A DNA stretch of 64,000 bases from Paenibacillus_G filicis. Its GTDB lineage: Bacteria; Bacillota; Bacilli; Paenibacillales; NBRC-103111. A model generated the notes under the pieces. That model ran no database searches. It worked only from the letters and a program-made list of their open reading frames with translations, and was not told the origin of the DNA. The DNA is taken from the NCBI RefSeq assembly GCF_038070315.1, contig NZ_JBBPCC010000002.1:1-64000 (forward strand). Reading direction: 5' to 3'. Made by a program: the position numbers and the translations under genes. Below are positions 63,016 through 64,000 of this stretch, piece after piece (the stretch's first letter is position 1; each line of letters starts with the position of its first letter).

Positions 63016-64000
63016 TTAAACCCGCGCAGCGGCAAACTGATTGGCCGGGCGCTTGAGTCCCAGGTTTTCGCGCAGTGTCCTGCCTGCGTATTCCTTGTGA
63101 AAGATCCCCCGGCGCTGAAGCTCGGGAACGACCAGCCGGGCGAAATCCTCCAGCCCTCCGGGCAAATGCTGCGGTCTGATCGCGAAGCCGTCGGCGGCGT
63201 TTTGCAGAAACCAGTGCTCCAGTTGATCGGCGATTTGTGTCGGTGTGCCGGCAAAAGTCAAATGTCCGTTGCCGCCTGATACGCGGTGAACCAATTGACG
63301 GATCGTCAGCTTCTCCTCCAGCGCAATATTTTCGACCAGCTTGGCCCATGTCGTCTTTAAGCTTCTCTCATCCAGCGAAGGCACGGGGCCGTCAACCGGA
63401 TAAGCACTAAGATCAAACCCGACCATCTCGGAAATGCGGCGCACCCCAACATGAATGTCGACTAGGGATTGGATTTCCGCTTCCTTCTCCTTCGCCTCGG
63501 CTTCCGTCTCTCCGACGATCGGGCAGAAGCCCGGAATGATCTTGAGCTCATCGGGATGCCTGCCATGCTTCACCGCTCTGGCCTTCAGATCCGCATAGAA
63601 GGCCTGGGCATACTTCCATGTCGGCTGCATCGTATAGACGACCTCGGCGGTCCGCGCTGCAAATTCTCTTCCGGCCTCGGAAGCCCCGGCTTGCACCAGC
63701 ACCGGATAGCCCTGAGGCGGACGCGGAATATTCAAGGGCCCCTGAACGAAGTGATAGTCGCCGTGATGATTCACATCGTGAATTTTACCCTCATCGGCAA
63801 AGATGCCCTGCTTCTTGTCCAACACAAGCGCATCATCTTCCCAGCTGTCCCAGATTTTCTTGGTTACCTTAACAAACTCGTCCGCAGCCTCATAATACTT
63901 CCCGGGCTCGATCTTTTCCTTGGCGGTAAAATTCAGCTGCGAGCGAAGGCTCTGGGAAGACGTCACAATGTTCCAGGCGGCCCGGCCTCCGCTCAGATGA
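63016..64000 (-). CDS. NtaA/SnaA-family flavin-dependent monooxygenase, 5' end outside window
   Basis: The C-terminal 328 residues of an LLM-class monooxygenase. The reading frame stays open to the window edge: HLSGGRAAWNIVTSSQSL precedes the first internal Met codon equivalent. It parallels the enzyme at 43334-44662: RGPLNISRPPQGHPV there is QGPLNIPRPPQGYPV here, and KIHDLNHEG is KIHDVNHHG. The C-terminal RLVVPELQRRGIFHKEYAGR is shared. About 115 N-terminal residues are missing from view. It needs reduced FMN and probably acts on an organosulfur or amine compound. A strong terminator follows. Confidence 0.9.
   Translation of the reverse strand, partial: HLSGGRAAWNIVTSSQSLRSQLNFTAKEKIEPGKYYEAADEFVKVTKKIWDSWEDDALVLDKKQGIFADEGKIHDVNHHGDYHFVQGPLNIPRPPQGYPVLVQAGASEAGREFAARTAEVVYTMQPTWKYAQAFYADLKARAVKHGRHPDELKIIPGFCPIVGETEAEAKEKEAEIQSLVDIHVGVRRISEMVGFDLSAYPVDGPVPSLDERSLKTTWAKLVENIALEEKLTIRQLVHRVSGGNGHLTFAGTPTQIADQLEHWFLQNAADGFAIRPQHLPGGLEDFARLVVPELQRRGIFHKEYAGRTLRENLGLKRPANQFAAARV

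Noticed and set aside
62891..63349. A 152-codon minus frame overlapping the 3' end of the right-edge monooxygenase
   Set aside because: It overlaps the better-supported monooxygenase frame and the terminator hairpin, and shows no family motif.

Overview
The window reads as chromosome from a spore-forming, moderately GC-rich Firmicute of the Paenibacillus/Bacillus type. The evidence is spoVK, cotE, a GlnR/GlnA pair, hfq-miaA and mutL-mutS, plus many lipoproteins and secreted carbohydrate-active enzymes. The first 25 kb is almost entirely on the minus strand. No rRNA, tRNA or CRISPR array was seen.

Region 1 (1-23.1 kb) is conserved core. Read 5' to 3' on the minus strand it runs cotE, an amidoligase-like gene, mutS, a CtpA-type protease, mutL, a DNA/RNA methyltransferase, miaA, hfq, a class A PBP with a huge Gly/Asn-rich tail, a cyclophilin lipoprotein, an esterase, a DUF218 protein, tatA, a HAD phosphatase, spoVK, hflX, a methionine gamma-lyase-like PLP enzyme, glnR and glnA. 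The gene order resembles the Bacillus subtilis cotE-mutSL, miaA-hfq and spoVK-ynbA-ynbB-glnR-glnA neighbourhoods.

Region 2 (23.2-36.5 kb) is mixed housekeeping and accessory: an aromatic acid exporter-like protein, an SsuABC/TauABC-type ABC transporter, an M32 carboxypeptidase, a HesB-like protein, a beta-carbonic anhydrase, a DUF309 protein, two small proteins, a secreted GH18 enzyme with six N-terminal repeats, an AraC regulator, a fosmidomycin-resistance-type MFS exporter and a DinB protein.

Region 3 (36.6-48.3 kb) is the most coherent accessory system. It has a complete peptide/nickel-type ABC transporter (binding protein, two permeases, fused double ATPase) beside four flavin-dependent monooxygenases (two-component HpaB type, SsuD type, NtaA/YtnJ type and a luciferase-like protein), with a divergent TetR regulator. 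It is best read as uptake and oxidative cleavage of an organosulfur compound. An 18-bp motif repeated before the HpaB-type gene and before the binding-protein gene suggests common control.

Region 4 (48.4-64 kb) is plastic. It contains a secreted GH30 enzyme with cohesin-like and dockerin domains, a decayed blaI/M56-peptidase pair fused to an N-terminally truncated lgt copy, an exported amidase, a 5'-truncated IS transposase, a regulator/quinone-reductase divergent pair, and a second divergent pair (NmrA/HxlR) in which both genes are broken. An AT-rich block of unknown, RDD and GyrI-like proteins follows, and finally the 3' part of a second NtaA-type monooxygenase cut by the window edge.
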